NCBI RefSeq assembly: GCF_030463565.1 | Contig: NC_134648.1 | Coordinates: 45,289,498 to 45,353,497, forward strand | DNA length: 64,000 nt | Source of the DNA: Pelecanus crispus | Lineage: Eukaryota; Chordata; Aves; Pelecaniformes; Pelecanidae | Direction of reading: 5' to 3' | Shown: positions 30,372-38,300 of the stretch, piece after piece | Layout: each line of letters opens with the position of its first letter | Numbering within the stretch: the first letter of the stretch is position 1 | Notes under the pieces: generated by a model | The model's database searches: none | Told to the model about the DNA's origin: nothing | Seen by the model: the letters and a program-made list of their open reading frames with translations, nothing else | Program-made: the position numbers and the translations under genes

Positions 30372-31160
30372 TGGTCACACAACAGGCTAAAATCTGTGGC
30401 TAAAATTAGTCCTGCGCTGCGACACGCTACCACCAGATCATCAGGTGCAGGTGAGGATTTGAGCAAAGTGATTCTGTCTGCCCGAATGCTGGAGAGAAAC
30501 ACGCAGGAATAACTGAAGCAGGTTAAAGCCACGTCCTCTGCCACTGTGAATTGAACAAGGAGAGCTGTAGCAGCCGCAGCGGGGAGAGGGCCCACGCCTG
30601 AACATCAGGGGTGGAAGGCAGCAGCACGTGTTCCCAGGCATGTGCTCCCTCTTCCCGCGGAAATCCCCTTTGGAAAATCCGAAGGTGTCCGAGTTCAAAC
30701 TGGAGTCGGGCCGGGTGATAAACGAGAGGGCGGGCGGGTGCGGGGCTGTGCTGTAAACCTCCAGCCTCCCCTGGCAAGTCCCGGCAAGAGCTGCCGCAAA
30801 TTGGAGCTGGAACAAAAGGTGCCACGAGGGCAGGTGGGTGGGTGCTGCCACAGACGGCCTCAAAACCCCTCTCTAGCAGCCAGGCGGCCCGGTGCTTGGG
30901 TGACAGAGGGGGAATCCCAGCCCCCCGAACCGCCTACTGCAATGGGTGCAGGAAACGACACCTACGTCTGCTTCCAAAATTAGCTGCAGAAGGGCTGAAA
31001 GCTGCAAGCTGCTTAGATGTCTTACCACTGCTGAGGTGAACCACCTAAAACCCCTGAGCCTGTGACCCCATCAGTCTACTAGGTGTTAAATGTTTCTTAA
31101 AAAGCGAACCAGGTGGATTCCCGTGTATCTCAGGACAATGAAGTAGGCAATGAACCATTT
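30372..31160. other. Intergenic spacer between CR1 copy A and the NFKBIA 3' end
   Basis: About 790 bp with moderate GC and some CpG around 30700-30900. Short open frames on both strands lack recognisable similarity. No gene is called. Confidence 0.7.
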
Positions 31161-31164
31161 CACA

Positions 31165-31864
31165 GACCAGGTACTGTAATCTGACTTTAATAAATACATA
31201 TCTCACAGGTACCAAAATAATTGTAGACAAAAATGTACAGTATTTACACAATATACAATTGCTAAAAAGTGTAGCAATTATGACACACATGGTGTGAAAC
31301 ACAGTTTCCAATGCCCACAGTTAACATTATTGCTACCTTTCTTCTAACAGCCAGGAGGTCACCAGTCCCTTAGTTTGACGACTCCGCCTGGGACACCCCA
31401 CCGCGAGCAGCTGAAGTCGATCAGTAAGGCCAGGGAGCACCACCAACCCGACACAAATTAACACAGAGTCTCCGAGAAGAGGGGCTGTCGGTATGAGCCT
31501 GCCTTGCCATGAGAGGACACGCGTTTCTCATGGTACCGAACACCGCAAGATAGCTCTCTGTAACTAGCAGGTTGGATGTGTAGTCTGTTACCTTCGTAGG
31601 GTTGAGAAGATTGGCTATGTGGCTCTTTATCAGGTGGTGTGAATAATCACAGATCTCTACCGATGTTACACATCCCATTCCTGTATTTAAACACAGGCCA
31701 GAACCTGGAACCATCCTGTTACAATTACGTGCTCCTTGCTGGGCAGTGTAGTATCTCCCTTCTGGTTCTTCCCTCCGCGTTATGACTTTCTTTTCAAATG
31801 AAGAAAGTCAGTCCTTTTTCTATACATATGTACACAGTCACTTCTTTTCACAGAAGGCTCTGCT
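31165..31864 (-). other. NFKBIA: NFKBIA 3' UTR
   Basis: About 700 nt of mRNA 3' UTR, reading leftwards from the stop at 31865. The distal part (31170-31290) is very AT-rich, with TATTTAT-type AU-rich elements near 31191-31197 that are common in short-lived immediate-response mRNAs. The 3' limit is inferred from the ATTAAA signal on this strand. Confidence 0.75.
31186..31191 (-). terminator. ATTAAA polyadenylation signal of NFKBIA
   Basis: The minus strand reads TATTTATTAAAGTCAG here, containing the common variant hexamer ATTAAA. GT-rich sequence (GTACCTGGTCTGTG) follows 10-20 nt downstream. No canonical AATAAA is better placed in the last 200 nt. Confidence 0.65.
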
Positions 31865-31912
31865 TTAAAATGCCAGCTGTCGTCCTCCAATAAGGCAGTC
31901 ATCATACATAAG
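31865..31912 (-). CDS. NFKBIA: NFKBIA coding exon 6 with stop
   Basis: A 48-nt terminal coding exon for residues 298-312 ([15 protein letters not shown]) and TAA at 31867-31865. The acceptor is TTTTCTTCCAG. The YDDC core matches the mammalian C-terminus; the last residues diverge. Confidence 0.93.
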   Translation of the reverse strand, partial: LMYDDCLIGGRQLAF

Positions 31913-34789
31913 CTGGAAGAAAACAGAAAAGGCTGTTAATGCAAAACCCTTACTGGGAATATCGTATCCACTCTGGGATAACTGCCAAATTCTGCATGCC
32001 CTGACTTTGGCGGCGTATAAAATTTCTACACCGAAATGGTTACGTTTGCCATTTAGCAGCACTGAGAACGTTAGATAAACAAATGCTGGGGAGGAGAAAA
32101 CCACCCATTAACTTGAATTTTCTCTCATGAGGTTCTGTAGGTGTCAGCAACAGAATGACGTTCAGCGACTCATGTTGCGTGAAGTTAACCTCAGTTCCCT
32201 CATGTATTCTTTACATTTTATTCTTAAATTTATTCTATTCATATGCTTGCCCCAACTGCCATCTTGCTGATGGCTGACAGCGTAACCTCACTTTATAGGC
32301 TATTTATATCTGTCAGTTATATAGGTAAAAGGTCCCTGGAGCACGTCATCAGAGCGGCACCAACAAAAAAAAACCACAAAGGGCAGGATTTTCCCTTTCT
32401 CTTGAAAAGGTCCAAATAGCTACTTACTTCATCCTCTGTGAATTCAGGCTCCGATTCACTGCTCTCCTCGTCCTCACTTTCTGGCAACATCTGCAGGTCA
32501 GCTGTGGTCAGCTGCTTCAGCTGTTCCTGTATGCTAGAGTTGTCTCTTCCCCATGTGAGCTGATAGGGGGAATAGCCCTGGTAGGTCACTTTGTTCACAT
32601 CTGCCCCGTGTTTCACCAGAAGTGACACCAGGTCTGAATTCTGCAAGTCGACAGCCAAATGTAGTGCTGTTCTGCCATTGCATGGCTCCTGTGTGAAAAT
32701 AACACAAGGTTTGGCATGTTAGGAGAGCCAGAGCTGGTGCCAGACCTGCTTATTCTTATGACTACACAGCCCTGCTCAGTTAAATTCACGGTGTACATTA
32801 CATACCTGAGCATTTACGTCTGCTCCCAAGGACAGCAAGTATTCGACAATAGCCAGGTATCCTTGAATAGATGCCAAATGGAGACATGTATGTCCTGCAA
32901 AACACAAGGAAGGTAAAATTTGAGTAAGTCTAACCTAATCCCCCATCACCCAGTTAAAGTCAAGATGACAGGACAGCACAATATCTAAGCTTGCAATTCA
33001 TCCATGGCAAAAGGGTGTTTTCCAGAGGAGCTTTGCAGCTTCCAGTAAGTATGAAAAACAGGGTTGGATTTTGGAAAGATTTCTCAAGAGGCTTTATTCC
33101 AGTGTTTGACTGCAACTTAATGAAAAAAAAAAAAGGAGCACTGCAAAAGTACTCACTAAAAACGCGAAATTCAAAGCCATGAGAGCCACTAATCAACAGT
33201 GAGGAGGCCTACAAGACAGTGCCATTTTAAAGAAGTCAGACACTGCTGTGTGCTCTGGGTTCCTCAACTCTCAAATGGGCATAACAATCCTTCTCCACCT
33301 CTCTAGAGATCTTTGAGCTCTACGGGACAACAGCTCTACCCTCGGTACAGCACACCAACATGGATGTACAGCAGCGTGCCCGTACCGTTGTAGTTGGTCG
33401 CCTGCAGGACAGCGAGGAGGTGGTGCGGCTGGCAGTACTGCGTGAGGACGCTGACGCTCCTGAGGGAGCCCTGCTGGCAGGCAATGTGCAGGGGGGTGTT
33501 TCCTCGGAAGTCCCTGATTTCCAGGTCGCATCCGGCCTTCAGAAGATGCTCGGCAATTTCAGGCTGATCAGTGATCACTGCCAGGTGAAGAGGAGTCTGC
33601 AGGCAAAAGAAAAAAACACAGACCTGTAAGTTACACTGCAAACTTGGCAGCAACGACTGGACAAACAGACCCCTTGGCGATTTGTGCCCCCAAATAAAAA
33701 CACATGCCAAAAACTCAGCGCTTTATGCTTCGCGACATATTATATAGTCACCCTTTAGTCTGGAAGTGATGAACTTAGGGCTCTCATCAATTCATAATGG
33801 AGGGTATCATTAACATCCCCATAAAGACGGATGCAACCCATTGCATCACATTTGAAAAATGCGGGTGTTAAATGCCACTCTCGGGGGAGAGGAAGTGTTG
33901 TACTAACGCTGGCTGGAGCCAGCTGCGGATTTTCCTGAATGTAGGCTTTGGTTTAATATCCATCAATTAGAAAAAGAATTAAAAAGGACCGTTGGGGGGG
34001 GGGGAATTCCCCAGAGGGCTTTTGTGGGGGTGGCAGGCTCAGATCTGAATTTGGGGCTGCGGAGGTGAAAGTACCTGGCTGAGGTTGTTCTGGAAGTTCA
34101 GGAATGCACGGTCCCCGGCCGTCTGCCGGATCACCTCCAGGCTCAGGGCTTTTTCCTCGTGAATAATCGCCAAGTGGAGAAAACTGCAAGGGAAGGGGAG
34201 GGGGGAAATAATTAAAACGACCCACGTTAAAACACACCCCGCAAAATACGACGTGAAAAAAAAAAACCACCCCAAATCCCCGAGGCGGGCGGAGGGGCGA
34301 GGCGGGCCCGGGGCAGGGCCCTGCGCGGGTGTCGCAAGCCGGGGCTTTCGGCGGCCGGGGCTTTCCGCGGGCCGCGGGAGCCGCCTCTCGCTGGCGCCCC
34401 TCCAGGGACTTTCCGCCCTCCCCTCCCCGCCGCGCCGCGGCCCAGCCCGGCGCCTGCCCGCCGGCGGCACATCCTGTCCCGTCCTGACGGTGCCATGTCC
34501 CCCCTTCTCCGCCTCCCCGTCCCCCTCCTCAGCACCCCCCCCGCCCCCCGCCGCCTTCCCCAACTTACGAGTCCCCGTCCTCCGTCAGCTGCTGCGCCCA
34601 GGCGGGCGGTTCGCGGGGCTGCAGGCGTATGTCCTCCAGCTCCTTCACCAGCTGCCGGTACTCCTCTTCCTTCATGGAGTCCAAGCCGCTGTCGTGGCGA
34701 TCGTCGAGCGCGAAGCCGCCTTGACGCTCTTTCTTCCCTTGCTCGTAGCCCTCCATAACCTCCATTACGGGGCGGCGGGCCCTGATCAT
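31865..34789 (-). CDS. NFKBIA: NFKBIA, NF-kappa-B inhibitor alpha (IkB-alpha), complete
   Basis: The protein holds NF-kappaB dimers in the cytoplasm until IKK phosphorylation triggers its ubiquitination and proteasomal destruction; NF-kappaB in turn switches the gene back on. Six coding exons join in frame: 34569-34789, 34075-34183, 33386-33596, 32806-32894, 32428-32688 and 31865-31912, giving 939 nt and 312 residues (human is 317). Visible features are Lys19-Lys20 as ubiquitin acceptors, the degron D-S34-G-L-D-S38, Tyr44, five or six ankyrin repeats over about 74-275 (TPLHLA, TALHLA and GADVN motifs), and an acidic PEST segment at about 276-297. I chose the ATG at 34789 because it has GCC before it and lies below the TATA-like box. 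An upstream in-frame ATG at 34852 falls at or above that box. All key residues are present and no break is seen. Confidence 0.97.
32428..32688 (-). CDS. NFKBIA: NFKBIA coding exon 5
   Basis: A 261-nt exon (87 codons, phase 0 both ends) for residues 211-297: ankyrin repeat 5 ([20 protein letters not shown]), the [13 protein letters not shown] segment, and the acidic Ser/Glu-rich PEST region ([17 protein letters not shown]) with casein-kinase-2-type sites. The acceptor is TTCACACAG and the donor GAA|GTAAGT. Confidence 0.96.
32806..32894 (-). CDS. NFKBIA: NFKBIA coding exon 4
   Basis: An 89-nt exon for residues 181-210, most of ankyrin repeat 4 ([20 protein letters not shown], then GADVNAQ). 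The acceptor is GTTTTGCAG and the donor CAG|GTATGT. It is too short to stand out as an open frame and was placed by homology and splice sites. Confidence 0.93.
33386..33596 (-). CDS. NFKBIA: NFKBIA coding exon 3
   Basis: A 211-nt exon for residues 111-180 plus one base, carrying ankyrin repeats 2 and 3 ([19 protein letters not shown] and [12 protein letters not shown]). The acceptor is TTTGCCTGCAG and the donor AACG|GTACGG. Confidence 0.95.
34002..34011. promoter_or_regulatory. Palindromic kappaB site in NFKBIA intron 2
   Basis: GGGAATTCCC is a perfectly palindromic kappaB site preceded by a run of 11 G (33994-34004). It sits just inside intron 2, 64 bp past the exon 2 donor. Confidence 0.5.
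34075..34183 (-). CDS. NFKBIA: NFKBIA coding exon 2
   Basis: A 109-nt exon for residues 74-110, the first ankyrin repeat ([20 protein letters not shown]). The acceptor is CCCTTGCAG and the donor CAG|GTACTT. It ends in phase 0 after Gln110. Confidence 0.95.
34357..34366. promoter_or_regulatory. Second kappaB-consensus site in NFKBIA intron 1
   Basis: GGGGCTTTCC fits the consensus and lies 39 bp from the GGGACTTTCC site. Confidence 0.45.
34405..34414. promoter_or_regulatory. kappaB site in NFKBIA intron 1
   Basis: GGGACTTTCC, identical to the classical immunoglobulin kappa-enhancer site, lies in the GC-rich first intron. Confidence 0.55.
34569..34789 (-). CDS. NFKBIA: NFKBIA coding exon 1
   Basis: Encodes residues 1-73 and two bases of codon 74: the signal-response domain with KKERQ (Lys19, Lys20), the DSGLDS phosphodegron and EEEYRQL with Tyr44. 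The donor is GACTC|GTAAGT at 34568. The first 15 residues (starting MIRARRPV) differ clearly from the mammalian N-terminus, whereas residues 19-56 are strongly conserved. Confidence 0.95.
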
Positions 34790-34818
34790 GGCGACAGAGC
34801 TGCGGCTTCGCTGCGAGT
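34790..34818 (-). other. NFKBIA: NFKBIA 5' UTR (approximate)
   Basis: If transcription starts 25-30 bp below the TATA-like box at 34844-34850, the leader is only about 30 nt. The start site is inferred, and a CpG-island promoter may use several. Confidence 0.4.
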
Positions 34819-34843
34819 GAGCGGCGGCGGCGGCGGCGCTCGG

Positions 34844-34850
34844 CATATAC
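34844..34850 (-). promoter_or_regulatory. TATA-like box of NFKBIA
   Basis: The minus strand reads GTATATG in an otherwise GC-rich promoter, 55-61 bp upstream of the chosen ATG. It is an imperfect TATA element but the only AT-rich core near the gene start. Confidence 0.55.
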
Positions 34851-34860
34851 ACCCCGGCGA

Positions 34861-34870
34861 GGGGATTTCT
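34861..34870. promoter_or_regulatory. Weak kappaB-like site in the NFKBIA promoter
   Basis: GGGGATTTCT differs from the kappaB consensus only at the last base. It lies between the TATA-like box and the perfect site at 34894. Confidence 0.4.
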
Positions 34871-34893
34871 GCGGGGGAGGAGCCGCCGAGGAC

Positions 34894-34903
34894 GGGAATT
34901 TCC
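34894..34903. promoter_or_regulatory. kappaB site in the NFKBIA promoter
   Basis: GGGAATTTCC fits the NF-kappaB consensus GGGRNWYYCC at every position. It lies about 45 bp upstream of the TATA-like box, the expected place for the site by which NF-kappaB induces its own inhibitor. Confidence 0.8.
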
Positions 34904-34987
34904 AGCCAGTCAAAGCCCGACCGACGGGTCTGGTCCTGCTCGGCGCCGCGGGCGGTGGCAGGGAGGGCGGATCGGCTCGGGCCGGCC

Positions 34988-35036
34988 TCTTCCCTCCCCT
35001 CCGCCGCCCCTGAGGGGCGGCGGAGGGGAGGGAAGA
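34988..35036. repeat. Perfect inverted repeat, 23-bp arms, 3-nt loop, upstream of NFKBIA
   Basis: The arms at 34988-35010 and 35014-35036 are exact reverse complements separated by TGA. One arm is pyrimidine-rich and the other purine-rich with a GGGGCGG Sp1-type core. The centre is about 220 bp upstream of the NFKBIA ATG. It could form a cruciform or serve as paired Sp1/KLF sites, or it could be an assembly error. Confidence 0.9.
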
Positions 35037-35161
35037 TGTCGGCCCGGGAGGGGACTTGGCGTTTTTCCATGTCGGGGGGGGGGAAGTACTCGCCTCCCCG
35101 GCGTCCCCGTCGGTACTTCCCTGCAGCACCCCGGGCGGCTGTCTTTCGTCGGCTTTCCCGG

Positions 35162-35171
35162 GGGGCTTTCC
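35162..35171. promoter_or_regulatory. Upstream kappaB-consensus site
   Basis: GGGGCTTTCC fits GGGRNWYYCC and lies about 370 bp upstream of the NFKBIA ATG, still inside the CpG-rich region. Confidence 0.5.
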
Positions 35172-35339
35172 CTGCCTTTGCCCTTCTTGCCCGGTCGTGG
35201 GGCTCCCGCTGCTCCCTTAGCCGGGCCCCATGGCGTGCTGCCGGGGGGGGGGGGGGTTTGCTCCCCATGGGGGCACCTCTCCTCCATGGCTCTCATCCCC
35301 GCAACAGCCGATCCCTGACCCTGCGAGGGCCATTTTGAA

Positions 35340-38300
35340 GGCTGTTGAGAGGGACTCCCTGAGGAGTCCTCAACCAGTGCTCGTTTGACAAGCAGACGCA
35401 GCCTTCCCAGCCAGCCCAGGGTAGCGAGGTCATGCTAAAAGTTTAGGGAACCGAACACCACCCTGAGCGATGCTGAGGCTGCAACTCCATCAGCACGCTG
35501 CATGTCTGCCCTGCTGCTGCTTGGCTGCGGCGGGTATCGCCGTTTGGAGAGATTCGGATAGCATCGCACATGACTGCTCTGACACTGTCACGATACCTGC
35601 AAGCGTGCAGGTGCTGTCTCACGTTTAGAGGATTTTTGCATCTCTGCTGTGGAAGTTTTCACTCTCTTTCAGTGCAGTGGGATCAGGAACGAACAGGAGA
35701 ATTCTGCGTCGCTCCTGTACATCCAGTTCTGGTCCAGGGCTAAACAGGCTTCTTTCAAAAGGTACATATCCGTAACAGAACAAACCTTTTTAAGAAGACA
35801 TTACATCTTCTGCCATTATTCTTACTTCCTCTGGCTATTCCTAATGATTCTTCTGTGCTCCTTTTTCCTGCTGTCGTGCCATCGTGCAGGCTCCCACATG
35901 GATAAAAGGCATTGTCTGCGGGGCTGACAGCACTGAATTTTTCCCTGGTGAATTTTTGCTTCTACTTCTCAGATGTGGGGGATTCCCATGAAGAATTTTT
36001 CTTCTCTTGCAACTATTGCTGGCCTCGCTGAGTAACAGTGTCTGTGCTTTTTCTCCCTTTGTCTTTCTCCCATGGGATGGCATCCCTTTGAACAAGAACT
36101 TATGAGAAAATCCAAAGATGAAAGGGGGAGCCAGAGGAGAGGGCGAATGCCTGACTTTCTGCGAGCAGATGTTCCTAATTTTCAGCCCAGATGTACCATT
36201 CCTGGACTTTTTTTTGTTATTCATCACTTGGCCTGGGACAACCCGGTGGTGCTTTTGGGCAGGTTTAGAAAAAAGCCGTACGACTCTTTCTTCTACAGGT
36301 TAAAGGTTATGAAAGTTTTGTGAGCTTCTTGAAACAGTTTCCCCTGTTTAATGTAAATTGGCAGGGGAAATTTAATTAACAAATGAATCTCCTCCTACCT
36401 GCTTCCCTGCAAAAAAGGGAGGATGGGAGTTGGAAACCAAGCTCCTGCTCTGACTAGCAGGGGAATCAAGCCCAGCCAGGACCACGCTGCCTCCAGTTGG
36501 GGATTTGTTAGAACCACGCAGAAATTAAACTTTAAAACTTCCCGTCCTCGCTGCAATGGCTGGAAACTGAGTTCAGCAAAGCGAGTGCTTTGCCTCCGTC
36601 TATAAGTGACCTCCAGCTGCTCTCACAGGCAAACGCGGGGCTATTTTTAGCAAGCATTTGCCAGCAGAAACCTCTTCTCAGAGGCACGCGAGATGCTTTT
36701 ATTTTGTGTGCGTTTTAACTCAGCAGTACTGCAGCCAGTTGTAGGTGGCGGAAAGGAGATGGAAAATGTTTTCTGGATGGAAAGTCGTGCAGAGGCCAGC
36801 CCACTTCCTGCCCCAGGGAGATGCTGCCACCCCACAGCCGCTCTGCAGCCTGGCCCCGGGCATCACGGGGGCCCCAGACATGGGCCAGCACCCCTGGGTA
36901 TTAGGCAGCCAAAAGCACGATTGAGAAGGGATTCAGCCCTAAGCCCTGATCCACATGTAAAGTAGCAGCCAGCCGCAGATGCAGAGGCAAGCGGAACCTT
37001 TGTTGACATTAAAACAAATCAAGCTGCTGTCTTCTCTGTAACTCCTCACAGCTAACAAGGTCATTGTACAGTATTTGCCTAAAGGGATGGCATATAGAAG
37101 ATAGGATAAAGCAAAGTTTTTGAAGCGGTGGTGAAGGTCATTGTTGTTGCTTTTGTGCTACTGAGGTACTGTCCTTTTTTTTTGAAAATTAACACATTCT
37201 AGTAGTTCTTCGATACAATTTTCTACATGGTCCACAAGAGAAAAAGAATAGAAAGAAACAAACTCAGCTTTTGGATATACAGCTTTTGGATATACAGTTT
37301 TTGGATATAGGGTGGAGCCTATCACAACACTGATTTCCTGCCTGGCCTTTCTTCCTGGGCAGTTCCAGGAGGTTTGGACATGCCCCTAGGGGACAGAGCA
37401 GCTGTCCCTATCTGGGGACAAGGCTTAGCCCTGCCCAAACAGGAGCAAAACTTGATGCACGCTGCAGTCATCTGTGCCAAACTGAACCCTCTTTATCGTC
37501 TTGTGTATTCTGGTTTAATACCTCTGCTATGTCTGCATTAATTTCACAGGAGTGTTTGTTATGCTCATCAGCTTGAGTGGAGATTAACGTTCTCTGCATT
37601 TTTTTATTTGGGATTATGTTAACAGTCTCCGCCGCCTGGTCCAGTGGGCACTTCAAGACTAAGGCTCTACCTAAAGGTCACTTTAACAATGTAAAAGGCT
37701 GTAACCAGAAGGGGTGGTTTTGCACCCGATACCTAGCAAAAGGCTCCTCCACTCTGGGTGCCCTGAGCACTCAAGTGGCAGGGCTGTGGGGCTGTAGGGG
37801 ATGAGATGTTTGCTTTTAGTCTACCTTGCAGAAAGGAGCTGGCAGGGCTCCAAGAAGCAGCCTTACGTGCCTGAATACTGAAAAGGGGCAGTAGGGTTTT
37901 AATCAGTTTTTAAAGTACATGAAACATTCTCGTGCTGCTTCCTCCAGCAAACACATTAAACTGTAATTTCCTGATTGCCACACTAATCATGAGAACCATC
38001 TAGTGCTGTCGCTGTGGTGCTGTTGATTTACCAGAGTTGGTCCCTCAACTTCATCCTTTTGTGATTGCTGCTGCAGATACCTATTAACTGTTTCCTCCTA
38101 TTTAATCTCGAGGACTATGCATGGCTCGCAGTAAACATACCAGGAAAGGTAGTTCACAACATCCAGCAGGACCTTGGCCCAGGCGGTTAAAACCAAAGCA
38201 AAGCAAATCGGTGAAGTAAACCTGCTGTATGCATGTGTACGCACACGTGCAGATATCCCTTTGGAACAGGACTCCGGTTTATTGCTCAAAAAGTCTACAG

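Larger units (their letters stand above)
34270..35330. promoter_or_regulatory. CpG island covering the NFKBIA promoter, exon 1 and intron 1
   Basis: About 1 kb with very high G+C and frequent CG dinucleotides, unlike the flanks. It includes long G-runs (for example 35243-35256) with G-quadruplex potential. Open frames of up to 361 codons on both strands are a by-product of the few AT-rich stops. Confidence 0.85.

Noticed and set aside
34227..35129. A 300-codon open frame on the - strand over the NFKBIA promoter.
   Set aside because: It is in a different frame from IkB-alpha, runs through promoter and intron, and has low-complexity Arg/Ala/Gly composition.
34253..35338. A 361-codon open frame on the + strand, antisense to NFKBIA exon 1 and its promoter.
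   Set aside because: It lies entirely in the CpG island where stop codons are rare, is Arg/Pro/Gly-rich by composition, and crosses the NFKBIA exon and splice donor on the other strand.
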